From the NCBI GenBank assembly GCA_003244125.1, contig QHBL01000074.1, positions 1-11,343 of the forward strand: 11,343 nt of DNA, read 5' to 3'. Below, piece after piece: positions 1 to 7,114 of this stretch (its first letter is position 1; the number at the start of each line of letters is the position of its first letter). The translations under genes were made by a program, and so were the position numbers. Under the pieces are notes generated by a model. It was given only the letters and a program-made list of their open reading frames with translations, was not told where the DNA came from and made no database searches. This stretch comes from Chthoniobacterales bacterium (GTDB lineage Bacteria > Verrucomicrobiota > Verrucomicrobiae > Chthoniobacterales > UBA10450).

Positions 1-2
1 AC

Positions 3-746
3 GAAATTTTGTTCGCCGGTTTTATCCGCAAGAAATCGGTCGATCTTGTGAAATGCAAAACGATCGACCTCGAAGTTCCGAGCGATGTTGATTTCGTCCT
101 CGAAGGTTACGTTCAGCCTAACGAGACCAAACCGGAAGGACCATTCGGCGATCACACCGGTTTCTACACCGCGGTGGAAGATTATCCGGTTTTTCATCTG
201 ACTGCGATTACGCATCGACGCGATGCCGTTTATCCCGCGACCATCGTTGGCATTCCGCCGATGGAAGATTTCTACATGGGCGACGCGAGCGTGCGCATTT
301 TCCTGCCCGTCTTCAAAATGAACTTCCCGGAGTTAGTCGATATGGCGTTGCCGCCGGAAGGTGTTTTTCACAACCTCGTTTTTGTCAGCATTCGCAAGCA
401 ATACCCGTATCAGGCCTTTAAGATCATGCACGGCCTGTGGGGCATGGGGCAGATGATGTTCAGCAAATACATCGTGGTGGTGGATGAAGATTGCGACGTG
501 CACAACACCAGCGAAGTGCTCTTCCGCCTTTGTGCCAATACCGACCCGGCGCGTGACAGCACGGTTATTCGCAATCCCAGCGATTCACTCGATCACGCGC
601 CGAGCGAGCAAAACATCGGCTCGCACATGGGCATCGATGCGACGCGGAAGTTGCCAGGCGAAAATTATCACCGCCCGTGGCCCGAGCTGCTCAAAATGGA
701 TGAACGCGTACAGCGCATCGTCGATTCGTTGCGCAAAAAACCGTGA
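3..746 (+). CDS. ubiD: UbiD-family decarboxylase, C-terminal part (5' truncated by window edge)
   Basis: About 247 C-terminal residues of a UbiD-family decarboxylase are visible. The frame is open to the window edge, and the TTG at 9 is internal, not a start. Seen: FAGFIRKK near the beginning, then the family hallmark EGPFGDHTGFY at about residues 46-56, VGIPPMEDFYMG, EGVFHNL, IMHGLWGMGQMMF, SLDHA and GIDATRK. This spacing and order are typical of the C-terminal catalytic half. Known of the family: these enzymes use prenylated FMN, made by UbiX, to decarboxylate aromatic or unsaturated acids, and the acidic residues of the GDH-type motif belong to the active-site region. In bacteria with menaquinone they usually serve quinone synthesis (3-polyprenyl-4-hydroxybenzoate or the futalosine-pathway step). 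Which substrate applies here cannot be read from this fragment. The gene ends with TGA, only 6 nt from the stop of the convergent lipoprotein gene. Confidence 0.93.
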   Translation, partial: EILFAGFIRKKSVDLVKCKTIDLEVPSDVDFVLEGYVQPNETKPEGPFGDHTGFYTAVEDYPVFHLTAITHRRDAVYPATIVGIPPMEDFYMGDASVRIFLPVFKMNFPELVDMALPPEGVFHNLVFVSIRKQYPYQAFKIMHGLWGMGQMMFSKYIVVVDEDCDVHNTSEVLFRLCANTDPARDSTVIRNPSDSLDHAPSEQNIGSHMGIDATRKLPGENYHRPWPELLKMDERVQRIVDSLRKKP

Positions 747-752
747 CGACAG

Positions 753-1151
753 CTACGGCCGGCGGAACACGCCGCCCGTCGAAGGATCACGCACCAGCGC
801 TCCATGCGGAATGCCGCGCACATCAACCAGACGATTCGGAGGGTATGGGCTGATGACCAAACCAGGCGTGCCGCTGCGCTGCGCCCACGGATATCCCCCA
901 CGAGGCGGCGGGCCGTAAGAATACGCCTGGTCTTCCTGAATCGCGTGCCCAATCAATGCTCCAGCTGCCGCGCCGGAAGCGGCGCCTATGGCCGCGCCGC
1001 GAACATGGCCAGTCGCCGCCCCGCCAATGATCGCGCCTGCCGCCGCTCCGTATCCCGCACCGGCGCCAGTGGGCGAATCGCAGGAATTCAATGCGAGGGC
1101 TGTGAGCAGAGTGGCAAAGCCAGTGAGCAGGAATGATCGGTTGGTATTCAT
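753..1151 (-). CDS. Glycine-zipper lipoprotein
   Basis: 132 residues. The N-terminus has a basic n-region and hydrophobic core (residues 5-21), followed by a lipobox-like LNSC with Cys24. This suggests export and lipidation; Asn at -2 is not the commonest residue. Residues 29-71 form a Gly/Ala-rich glycine-zipper segment with repeated GxxxG-type spacing (GAAAGAIIGGAATG, GAASGAAAGALIG), as in Rick_17kDa/OmpA-like glycine-zipper families that pack into membranes. The tail is Pro/Tyr/Gly-rich and ends in a conserved-looking VDVRGIPHGALVRDP segment. Asp at +2 after the lipidated Cys would act as an inner-membrane retention signal under E. coli Lol rules; whether that holds here is unknown. The start has only a weak AAGAGAAA purine stretch about 9 nt upstream. 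It stands downstream of the prenyl synthase gene with a 60-nt gap and converges on ubiD. Function unknown; an envelope structural role is an inference. Confidence 0.85.
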   Translation of the reverse strand: MNTNRSFLLTGFATLLTALALNSCDSPTGAGAGYGAAAGAIIGGAATGHVRGAAIGAASGAAAGALIGHAIQEDQAYSYGPPPRGGYPWAQRSGTPGLVISPYPPNRLVDVRGIPHGALVRDPSTGGVFRRP

Positions 1152-1211
1152 GATGAAATGTTTCTCTTAGTTCGGAACGTGAACGTCTGACGCACGCGCA
1201 GCGGCTCCCAT

Positions 1212-2045
1212 TCAAATAAACCTCAGGAGCGCCGCGGTGGTGCGGGAAAACTTTTCAACTTTGCCGAGCCGATAATCTTTTTCGAATTGACGAAAACGAT
1301 CGCGCCGCATGCGCTCGAGCAAACCTTGATAAACCGACCGCATAATTTCCGCCGGCAGCATCGCTCTACGGTCTGCAGCCGGGAGAAACCGCGCGGCCTC
1401 GGCATAAAAAGCATCTGCGCGCGCCGCTTCGAAATCCATCAACTCCAGAAATCGTGAATCGTAAACGCGTTGGCTCAGATCGGCTTCGCCATAATGAAAG
1501 CGCGCCAGATCTTCTGCGGGCAAGTAAATGCGATCGGCGGCGAGATCGCGCGCCACGTCACGAATGATGTTCGTCAGTTGCAGAGCCAGACCGAGCGAGA
1601 TGGCGTATTCGCGACATCGCGGATCGCGGTAGCCGAAAATCTCGATGCTGACGAGACCGACCGCGCTCGCGACGCAGTAGCAGTACACGCGCAACTCATC
1701 GAACGTCGCGTAACGCTTGATATCGATGTCCATCTCCACGCCCGCGATGATTTCCTCCAGCATCTCCGGCGTGATGCCATAGCGCGTGATTAATTCACGC
1801 ACCGCTCTCGCCAGGACAGGTTCGCCCGCGAACGGCTCCCGCATGCTGCGTCGCCACTGCGCGAGTTCGTGTCGTTTGGTTTCGCGATCGCGAGCGACAT
1901 CATCAACGATGTCGTCGATGACGCGGCAAAAAGCGTAGAACGTCGTGATATCGCGCCGGCGCTGTCCTCGCATCGCCACAAACGCGAGCGCAAGATTTGA
2001 TTTGCTCGCGCGCGTAATCGAAGCGGCGGAATCAGAGGTTTTCAT
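1212..2045 (-). CDS. hpnD: Squalene/phytoene synthase family protein, HpnD-like presqualene diphosphate synthase
   Basis: 277 residues from the ATG at 2045. An in-frame GTG at 2054 would add three residues, but it sits 1 nt after the upstream stop. Seen: FYAFCRVIDDIVDD with the first Asp-rich motif at D44/D45-D48/D49, GVEMDIDIKRYATFDELRVYCY at 102-123, ASAVGLVSIEIFG at 126-138, and the second Asp motif at D163/D167 in NIIRDVARD, followed by RIYLP. These are the Mg-diphosphate binding motifs of head-to-head prenyl synthases. Known of the family: HpnD condenses two farnesyl diphosphates to presqualene diphosphate for squalene and hopanoids, and close homologues (CrtB/CrtM) make phytoene or dehydrosqualene. 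The GVEMD and YCY-VASAVG blocks resemble HpnD most. No HpnC, HpnE or cyclase lies beside it, so the exact product is uncertain. It follows the membrane protein gene with 10 nt between stop and start, a likely operon. Confidence 0.85.
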   Translation of the reverse strand: MKTSDSAASITRASKSNLALAFVAMRGQRRRDITTFYAFCRVIDDIVDDVARDRETKRHELAQWRRSMREPFAGEPVLARAVRELITRYGITPEMLEEIIAGVEMDIDIKRYATFDELRVYCYCVASAVGLVSIEIFGYRDPRCREYAISLGLALQLTNIIRDVARDLAADRIYLPAEDLARFHYGEADLSQRVYDSRFLELMDFEAARADAFYAEAARFLPAADRRAMLPAEIMRSVYQGLLERMRRDRFRQFEKDYRLGKVEKFSRTTAALLRFI

Positions 2046-2055
2046 GCAATCCACT

Positions 2056-3240
2056 TCAATACCGAATCCAGTTTTCCTGATTGATCCGTCCCGTTTCGCA
2101 TTGGCGGAACAGCACCACCCACGACGCCAGCAGCCAGCCGGTGACGAGCGCGCGAAGGAAAACGAAAACCGTTCGCCACACTATCATGGCGAACGCGCGG
2201 TCGGCGACGGCAGCGCGCACAAAGGCATCGAGCGCGAGAATGAGAAAGAAATTCAGCGCGCCGATGAGAAGGAACCAGGCGACGCGACGCGTATCGCGCC
2301 GCAGCAATTGCCAATGGGCCCGCAGCGCCTCTCGCAGACTTTCATTGTGCAGCACGAGAGAAATCTGCACCGAGCAAAAGAGCAGGATGAAGAGGCTCAT
2401 AACCGCGCGTTGCAGCGGCAGGTAGTCGAGCACGTCGGGAATGTTTATGAAATAAGCCAGCAGCAACGGCAGCCGCACTACGAGGAAACTCACCAGCACG
2501 ACAATGCCAGCCCATTCCAGAACGTAACTGAATCGCCGAACGGCAAAGGCGAAAAGAGCGCTTTCGCCGAAGCTCAGCCCTTTGATCCAAGCCAGGCACA
2601 CCGTAATGAGATAAACCTGGATGTAAACGCCGACCAAATACTCGAAGATGAACGCGATGGCATCGACCGCGGCTGACATCTTGAGCAGATGAGCGGTGGA
2701 GATTTCATTGTTCCAGGCCGGCAGCTTCCAATAGAGAAGCGGCTTGCCGAGAGCGGCGAGAACGCTGGCGAGTAAAACGGCGTAGATCGGGATGCTCCAA
2801 CCTTTGTATAGCTTGCGCAGCGCGCGCCAGAGCGTGCCATGCAAACCTCGCCAGTTCAGCAGCAGCAAGATGGCGGCGAGAACGGCGAGCGGATATGTCG
2901 TGGTGGCATTGTCGAAAATGCCGGCGACGCCTTCCAGCGCGGGCAGCGGCGCCTCGCGCCATACTTCCGAGAGCTGCGGCCAATTCCACTGCGCAATGGA
3001 AGCGATCTGCCGCAGATCGATTTCGGAAATGCTGCTCAGCGGAGTGAAAGTGGCGAATTGAAAAACGAAATAGGCGAAGCCAAGCAGGGCGAACGTGAGC
3101 CAGACGCGCTCATAACGCGCGATGCAACGAAAGCCATCGCGCAATGCCAGCCGCACCGGGTTCGCCAGCATGACCAAAGCGTAGCCGGCGATAAGGCCGA
3201 GGAGCGGGTAAAGGCGCGCCGGTGCGATGAGGCCAAGCAT
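2056..3240 (-). CDS. Polytopic membrane protein of unknown function
   Basis: 394 residues from the ATG at 3240. I do not recognise the family. The frame stays open upstream to 3291, but those residues would be encoded by the intergenic heptad repeat, so the ATG right after the repeat was chosen. Hydropathy by eye gives eight or nine membrane segments, roughly at residues 9-28, 46-66, 112-131, 149-167, 188-220, 244-268, 283-303, 322-347 and 355-380. A soluble loop at about 67-110 contains several Trp, Pro and acidic residues (ISEIDLRQIASIAQWNWPQ, then PALEGVAGIFDNATTTYP). Basic clusters such as RALRKLYKG and QLLRRDTRRV suggest cytoplasmic loops. There are no transporter signature motifs, nucleotide-binding motifs or catalytic clusters that I can name. 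It lies 10 nt upstream of the HpnD-like synthase start and is probably co-transcribed with it. A role in lipid or isoprenoid handling is only a guess from that neighbour. Confidence 0.82.
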   Translation of the reverse strand: MLGLIAPARLYPLLGLIAGYALVMLANPVRLALRDGFRCIARYERVWLTFALLGFAYFVFQFATFTPLSSISEIDLRQIASIAQWNWPQLSEVWREAPLPALEGVAGIFDNATTTYPLAVLAAILLLLNWRGLHGTLWRALRKLYKGWSIPIYAVLLASVLAALGKPLLYWKLPAWNNEISTAHLLKMSAAVDAIAFIFEYLVGVYIQVYLITVCLAWIKGLSFGESALFAFAVRRFSYVLEWAGIVVLVSFLVVRLPLLLAYFINIPDVLDYLPLQRAVMSLFILLFCSVQISLVLHNESLREALRAHWQLLRRDTRRVAWFLLIGALNFFLILALDAFVRAAVADRAFAMIVWRTVFVFLRALVTGWLLASWVVLFRQCETGRINQENWIRY

Positions 3241-3242
3241 TC

Positions 3243-3312
3243 GTGAATAGTGATCAGTGACTAGTAATGGAAACAGCCGGCCACCATTCACCAGTCACTA
3301 TTCACCGTTCAC
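3243..3312. repeat. Two facing blocks of 7-bp tandem repeats in the lepB 3' gap
   Basis: On the + strand, 3243-3270 reads as heptads GTGAATA, GTGATCA, GTGACTA, GTAATGG. On the minus strand, 3312 down to 3285 reads GTGAACG, GTGAATA, GTGACTG, GTGAATG, then GTGG. The two blocks face each other around a GC-rich centre (3271-3284) containing GCCGGC. RNA from either strand could therefore fold into an imperfect long hairpin. The outer end overlaps the lepB stop codon (TAG, 3314-3312), and the other end lies 2 nt from the start of the downstream membrane protein gene. Similar heptads occur at 10182-10209 and 11209-11236. Confidence 0.85.
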
Positions 3313-4403
3313 TAACGTATAAGTCCCCAATGCCGATTGAACGGCCAGTAAACCATCAACCCTCGCCCGACCAAATTCTCCTCCGGCACCGGCCCCCAAT
3401 AGCGGCTGTCGAAGCTGAAGTAGGAATTATCGCCCATCGCGAAGTAGGCGTGCGCAGGCACGGTGAAGGTCTGGTGCGGATTGGCCAGATTCGCGCCCCC
3501 AAGTGAATAGCCGCGATAGGGTGCTTTCGCCTCCATTACCCGCTGAAAGCCGAAACGCTTCGGCGGCTCGCCATTCACATATAACAACGGCGGGCTAATG
3601 CGGAGCGTGTCGCCGGGTACTCCAGCCAGGCGTTTGATGTAATAGGGCGCGCCGGTCTCGGGGTCCTCGCGGATCATGAAGATGTGATTGGTGCGAAAGA
3701 CAAAAACATCGCCGCGATGTGGCTTGATGAAGTTATAGCTGAACTTATCGACAAAGACCTGGTCGCCGGTGTCGACCGCGCCGCGTGCGATCACCGCACC
3801 TTTCTTGTATGAAGCGCCTGGCGTGACCTTGAAATCGTTCATCAAAGTGTCGGGCGGGCAATAGATTGAAATTTGCTGATGGTGGCAGATCAGGCGTGAC
3901 CAGGTGAAAAAGAAAAGAAATTTGCGCGGTTCAACGTGATCGACCGTGTCATCTACTTGAGAGACAACATTGATATAGTCGCGGCCGAGAATAAAAAACT
4001 CCGCTACCTGCTGCAGAATGTTCGGCGCCGGCTTCATCTGCGGGTGCCCGATAATTCCATTCAACGTCGGCTGCATCGAGCCGGTGGGAATCTTGAATGG
4101 TTGGATAAAATAAGATCGCACTGCGACGGCGACCACGATGGCGACGAGGATCACCTCCGTGTTTTCGCGCCAACCCGCCTCCCAATGTCCCGCCGCCTGA
4201 TGCCCGATCATCTGCTCCAGCTGCTCGGACTTCTCTCGTATGGCGGAGTCATTCCGCGCTCGCGCCGCCGCTTTTAGCTCTGTGATGTGCCGGTCGAGAT
4301 CGACCAGGGCCTGCTCGCTCATGACATCGCGCCGGTAACGCCGCACCTTCTCCGCATGACGGAGCAAAAGATGCGCGTGTTTAACTGAACGCCGCTGAAA
4401 CAT
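3312..4403 (-). CDS. lepB: Signal peptidase I
   Basis: 363 residues. Catalytic Ser109 lies in KIPTGSMQPTL (box B) right after a membrane segment (about 83-100). The general-base Lys258 lies in YIKRLAGVPGDT (box D). Box C is RGDVFVF at 230-236, and box E is GDNSYFSFDSRYWGPV at 324-339. All parts of the Ser-Lys (S26) machinery are present, so the enzyme should be active, cleaving signal peptides on the outer face of the inner membrane. Features beyond the minimal family: a charged, probably coiled-coil N-terminal region of about 75 residues (LDRHITELKAAARARN), with one membrane anchor visible, and a roughly 90-residue stretch between boxes B and C (about 115-205) that includes a hydrophobic patch, KFLFFFTW. 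I see no clear Shine-Dalgarno sequence before the ATG. It follows the glucan phosphorylase gene on the same strand with a 54-nt gap. Confidence 0.96.
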   Translation of the reverse strand: MFQRRSVKHAHLLLRHAEKVRRYRRDVMSEQALVDLDRHITELKAAARARNDSAIREKSEQLEQMIGHQAAGHWEAGWRENTEVILVAIVVAVAVRSYFIQPFKIPTGSMQPTLNGIIGHPQMKPAPNILQQVAEFFILGRDYINVVSQVDDTVDHVEPRKFLFFFTWSRLICHHQQISIYCPPDTLMNDFKVTPGASYKKGAVIARGAVDTGDQVFVDKFSYNFIKPHRGDVFVFRTNHIFMIREDPETGAPYYIKRLAGVPGDTLRISPPLLYVNGEPPKRFGFQRVMEAKAPYRGYSLGGANLANPHQTFTVPAHAYFAMGDNSYFSFDSRYWGPVPEENLVGRGLMVYWPFNRHWGLIR

Positions 4404-4416
4404 TGGCGCGAAAGCT

Positions 4417-4441
4417 ACTCGCTCTTTTCAAAACTGCGAGT
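4417..4441. promoter_or_regulatory. 25-bp dyad between glgP and lepB
   Basis: The arms ACTCGC (4417-4422) and GCGAGT (4436-4441) are complementary. Inside them TTTT and AAAA also pair, separated by two mismatched positions per side. The site lies after the glgP stop and 13 nt upstream of the lepB start, so it could be a protein-binding operator, a weak terminator for glgP or a 5' hairpin on lepB mRNA. No T-run follows on the minus strand, which argues against a classical intrinsic terminator. Confidence 0.3.
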
Positions 4442-4457
4442 GCAAGCGCAGACCCCG

Positions 4458-7010
4458 TCACGACCAGGTAATCAAACGCAGCTCGTGGTCTTGTTGCAAA
4501 TGCGGGTGAGTGGGAATGACGCGCACACTGAAACCGTAAGCACCGGATTCGCTAGCCGGAACTGAGCCGCGGTAAATGTAGCTGCCGTCGCCGTTTTGAT
4601 TCGCCTGAGTGAGGGAAGTAATGGCTGGAGCTTTAATGCCGCCGTTCTCGATCTCACCGTGATAAGCTTCCACCCGAATATGTTCCGGGTTAACGGCGCC
4701 AAGATGAACTCGAGCGCTTAGCTCCAGAGCTTCACCGACTGGTATATTTTGCCGGTCCGCGTTAGCTACCTGCACTTGTTCTATGCGCACCTGCGGCCAG
4801 TCTTGGCGCATTTGTGTTTTCCACTGACTTAGCTCGGAAGCAGCCGCGCAATGATCCTGAGAAAGACCGCGATGGGCGCTGGCTGCGGGAAGGTAAAGGC
4901 GTTCGGTGTATTCCTTAACCATGCGGTGAGTGTTAAAGACAGGGGTGACGCTGCGGATGGATTCGCGCATGAGCTGGAGCCAGGCCAGCGGTAGTTTGCC
5001 ATCGGGCTTGGCGTAGTAGAGTGGGACGATCTGATTCTCGAGTAGTTGATACAAACTGGAAGCATCTACTTCGCTCTGGAAGTCGACAGTGCCGTCATTA
5101 ATCTCAGAACCAATCGCCCAGCCATTGTTGCCGTTGAAGCTTTCGCACCACCAGCCATCCAGCACGCTGAGATTGAGGCCGCCGTTGGGCGGAGCTTTCA
5201 TCCCGCTGGTGCCGCTGGCTTCGAGCGGACGCAGCGGGTTGTTTAGCCAGAGATCCACGCCCTGGACAAGACGGCGGGCGATGTAGGTATCGTAGTCTTC
5301 GACAAAAACGATCCGGTTTTCCAAATCAGCTTCCCGGGAGAACTTATAGACTTCCTGGATGAGCGCTTTGCCTCCTTCATCACGCGGATGCGACTTACCG
5401 GCGAAGATGAACTGCACGGGGCGCGTGCTGTCGTTAAGTAGACGCTGAAGGCGCTCCTTGTCGCTAAAGAGGAGCGCACCACGTTTGTAAGTAGCGAAGC
5501 GGCGAGCGAACCCGATGGTCAGAATCTCGGGATCGAGCAGGCGATTGGCATCGCGGATGGATTGCGGTGATTCGCCGATCCGCTCGCGTTGGGCGCGGAC
5601 CCGTTCCCGCACGAACTGCACCAGGCGGGCCTTTAGCTTCTGATGCGTGTCCCATAATACTGTGTCTGGGATGTCGATGACGCGGCGCCAGAAGTCTTCA
5701 TCGGTAAGTTTCTCTTCCCAGTGACCGAGATACTTATCGTAAAGAGCGGAGAACTCGGGCGCCATCCAGGTCTTGGTGTGAATGCCGTTAGTCACGTGTG
5801 TGATCGGCACTTCGTGCTCCGGCACGCCGGTCCACACATCCTTCCACAGACCGCGGCTGACTTCGCCGTGCAATTTACTCACGCCGTTGGAATGCCGGCT
5901 CATGCGGAGCGCGAGAATAGTCATGCTAAATGGGTCGGACTGATTAAGCCGGGTCTGGCCGAAGGAAAAGAACTCATCGAAGGGCAAACCTACTTCCGCC
6001 GCGAAATCAGCGAAGTACTTACGCATCATCTCGCGCGGGAAGGAATCGTTGCCGGCAGGAACCGGCGTGTGAGTGGTGAAAACGTTGGCGGCAGCGGCGA
6101 GCTGGAGCGCGCCGTAGAAGTCGAGCTTCTTTTCCAGGATGAAGCGGCGAATCCGCTCCAGCGCGAGAAAAGCCGAGTGGCCTTCGTTCATGTGAAAGAC
6201 ATCCGGCTCAACCCCGAGCGCACGCAACGCCTGGACTCCACCGATGCCGAGCACGATTTCCTGGCGCATCCGCATCTCAAGGTCGCCGCCGTAAAGTTCG
6301 GCGGTGATAAGCCGATCCTCCGCGCTGTTCTCGGCCACGTCGGTATCAAGTAAGTAAAGGTTCACGCGGCCGACGCGCAGCTGCCAGATTTTGGCGAAGA
6401 CTTCGCGATCGAGAATGCGCACCGAGATAAGAACGGCCTTATTATCCTGACGCACATCGCGGATAGGTAGATGATGAAAGTTCTGGTTGAGGCTGATGGC
6501 ATGCTGCACTCCGTCCTTGTCGATCTCCTGACGGAAGTAACCGTGCCGATAAAGCAAACCAATGGCCACGAAGTTCAGATCCAGATCGCTCGCCGACTTA
6601 CAATGATCGCCGGAAAGAATACCAAGGCCGCCGGAGTAGTTCGGAATAGATTCATGAAAACCGAACTCGGCCGAAAAATAAGCGATGGCGTTTTGCAATT
6701 GCGCACCGGGGCCTGTCTTCCCGTAGGTATCCTTGCGCTCGAGATAGTTCGTAAACGCATCGTGCACCTGCTTGAGCTCGCGCAGGAATGACTTGTCGGT
6801 GGCGAGCTCCTCGATGCGCGCCTGGCGGGAAAGCTGGAGCATACGCACGGGGTTGTGATTGGTGCGGTTCCACAAGTCGACGTCGAGGTGACGGAAGAGC
6901 CGGCGCGCGGAGGGTTCCCACGTCCACCAGACGTTGAAACTCATCTCGCGCAGAGGCTCGAGGGCGGCAGGCAGGGTGGGAACGACGTTGTAGCTATGAA
7001 AGGTCGGCAT
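4458..7010 (-). CDS. glgP: Alpha-glucan (glycogen) phosphorylase, DUF3417-containing GT35 type
   Basis: 850 residues. The N-terminus (about 12-125) matches the DUF3417 region found in the bacterial/archaeal alpha-glucan phosphorylase subfamily: LPAALEPLREMSFNVWWTW and LWNRTNHNPVRML. The GT35 body follows with YFSAEFGFHESIPNYSGGLG (111-130), HMNEGHSAF (273-281), THTPVPAGND (313-322), VTNGIHTKTW (407-416) and FARRFATYKR (501-510). ASGTSGMK at 598-605 carries the Lys (605) expected to hold pyridoxal phosphate. The enzyme should release glucose-1-phosphate from alpha-1,4-glucans in the cytoplasm, mobilising glycogen or maltodextrin. The last 110 or so residues (about 740-850) look like a beta-rich accessory domain. 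The length agrees with this subfamily, not with the classical E. coli-type enzyme. No other glycogen genes lie nearby. No Shine-Dalgarno sequence is visible before the ATG. Antisense open frames across it are composition shadows. Confidence 0.95.
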   Translation of the reverse strand: MPTFHSYNVVPTLPAALEPLREMSFNVWWTWEPSARRLFRHLDVDLWNRTNHNPVRMLQLSRQARIEELATDKSFLRELKQVHDAFTNYLERKDTYGKTGPGAQLQNAIAYFSAEFGFHESIPNYSGGLGILSGDHCKSASDLDLNFVAIGLLYRHGYFRQEIDKDGVQHAISLNQNFHHLPIRDVRQDNKAVLISVRILDREVFAKIWQLRVGRVNLYLLDTDVAENSAEDRLITAELYGGDLEMRMRQEIVLGIGGVQALRALGVEPDVFHMNEGHSAFLALERIRRFILEKKLDFYGALQLAAAANVFTTHTPVPAGNDSFPREMMRKYFADFAAEVGLPFDEFFSFGQTRLNQSDPFSMTILALRMSRHSNGVSKLHGEVSRGLWKDVWTGVPEHEVPITHVTNGIHTKTWMAPEFSALYDKYLGHWEEKLTDEDFWRRVIDIPDTVLWDTHQKLKARLVQFVRERVRAQRERIGESPQSIRDANRLLDPEILTIGFARRFATYKRGALLFSDKERLQRLLNDSTRPVQFIFAGKSHPRDEGGKALIQEVYKFSREADLENRIVFVEDYDTYIARRLVQGVDLWLNNPLRPLEASGTSGMKAPPNGGLNLSVLDGWWCESFNGNNGWAIGSEINDGTVDFQSEVDASSLYQLLENQIVPLYYAKPDGKLPLAWLQLMRESIRSVTPVFNTHRMVKEYTERLYLPAASAHRGLSQDHCAAASELSQWKTQMRQDWPQVRIEQVQVANADRQNIPVGEALELSARVHLGAVNPEHIRVEAYHGEIENGGIKAPAITSLTQANQNGDGSYIYRGSVPASESGAYGFSVRVIPTHPHLQQDHELRLITWS

Positions 7011-7035
7011 GGCCGGGAGAAGCTGGGAATTAAGA

Positions 7036-7105
7036 GCGGCAAGAGCCGCAAATCAACGGGAGCGGATTACGTGCCGTGGATGGTTGAGGAAAAGCTCAGC
7101 GGCAC
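7036..7105. other. Intergenic gap with short hairpins between Anbu gene and glgP
   Basis: The 104-nt gap between the Anbu stop and the glgP start holds two small dyads. One is GCGGC-AAGA-GCCGC at 7036-7049. The other is a nested one, GTGCCG (7071-7076) with CGGCAC (7100-7105) enclosing TGAG/CTCA (7085-7088 and 7095-7098). On the minus strand the second lies 9 nt beyond the Anbu stop and could act as a transcript end or processing hairpin. Neither is followed by a T-run, so a terminator call is weak. A glgP promoter probably also lies here, but I could not identify -35/-10 boxes. Confidence 0.25.
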
Positions 7106-7114
7106 CGCATCGGC

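Noticed and set aside
484..952. Overlapping + and - strand frames over the ubiD 3' end and lipoprotein region
   Set aside because: Arg/Ser/Pro-rich translations typical of out-of-frame GC-rich DNA.
1945..2676. 243-codon + strand open frame antisense to the membrane protein and prenyl synthase genes
   Set aside because: It is rich in Gln/Glu/Arg/His as expected from the reverse of hydrophobic codons, and the opposing frames have clear membrane and enzyme signatures.
2839..3246. 135-codon + strand open frame
   Set aside because: It is the antisense shadow of the membrane protein gene, with low hydrophobicity and no motif.
3241..3291. Upstream start for the membrane protein gene (17 extra residues)
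   Set aside because: The extra residues would be encoded by the heptad repeat block and by the region next to the lepB stop; the ATG at 3240 is the natural start.
3243..3312. CRISPR array
   Set aside because: Units are 7 bp with no spacers, and there are no cas genes.
5721..6353. 210-codon + strand open frame inside the phosphorylase gene
   Set aside because: It lies entirely opposite conserved GT35 motifs and has no protein-family character of its own.
7036..7105. Intrinsic terminator after the Anbu gene
   Set aside because: The hairpins are small, and no T-run follows on the minus strand; kept only as a weak structural note.
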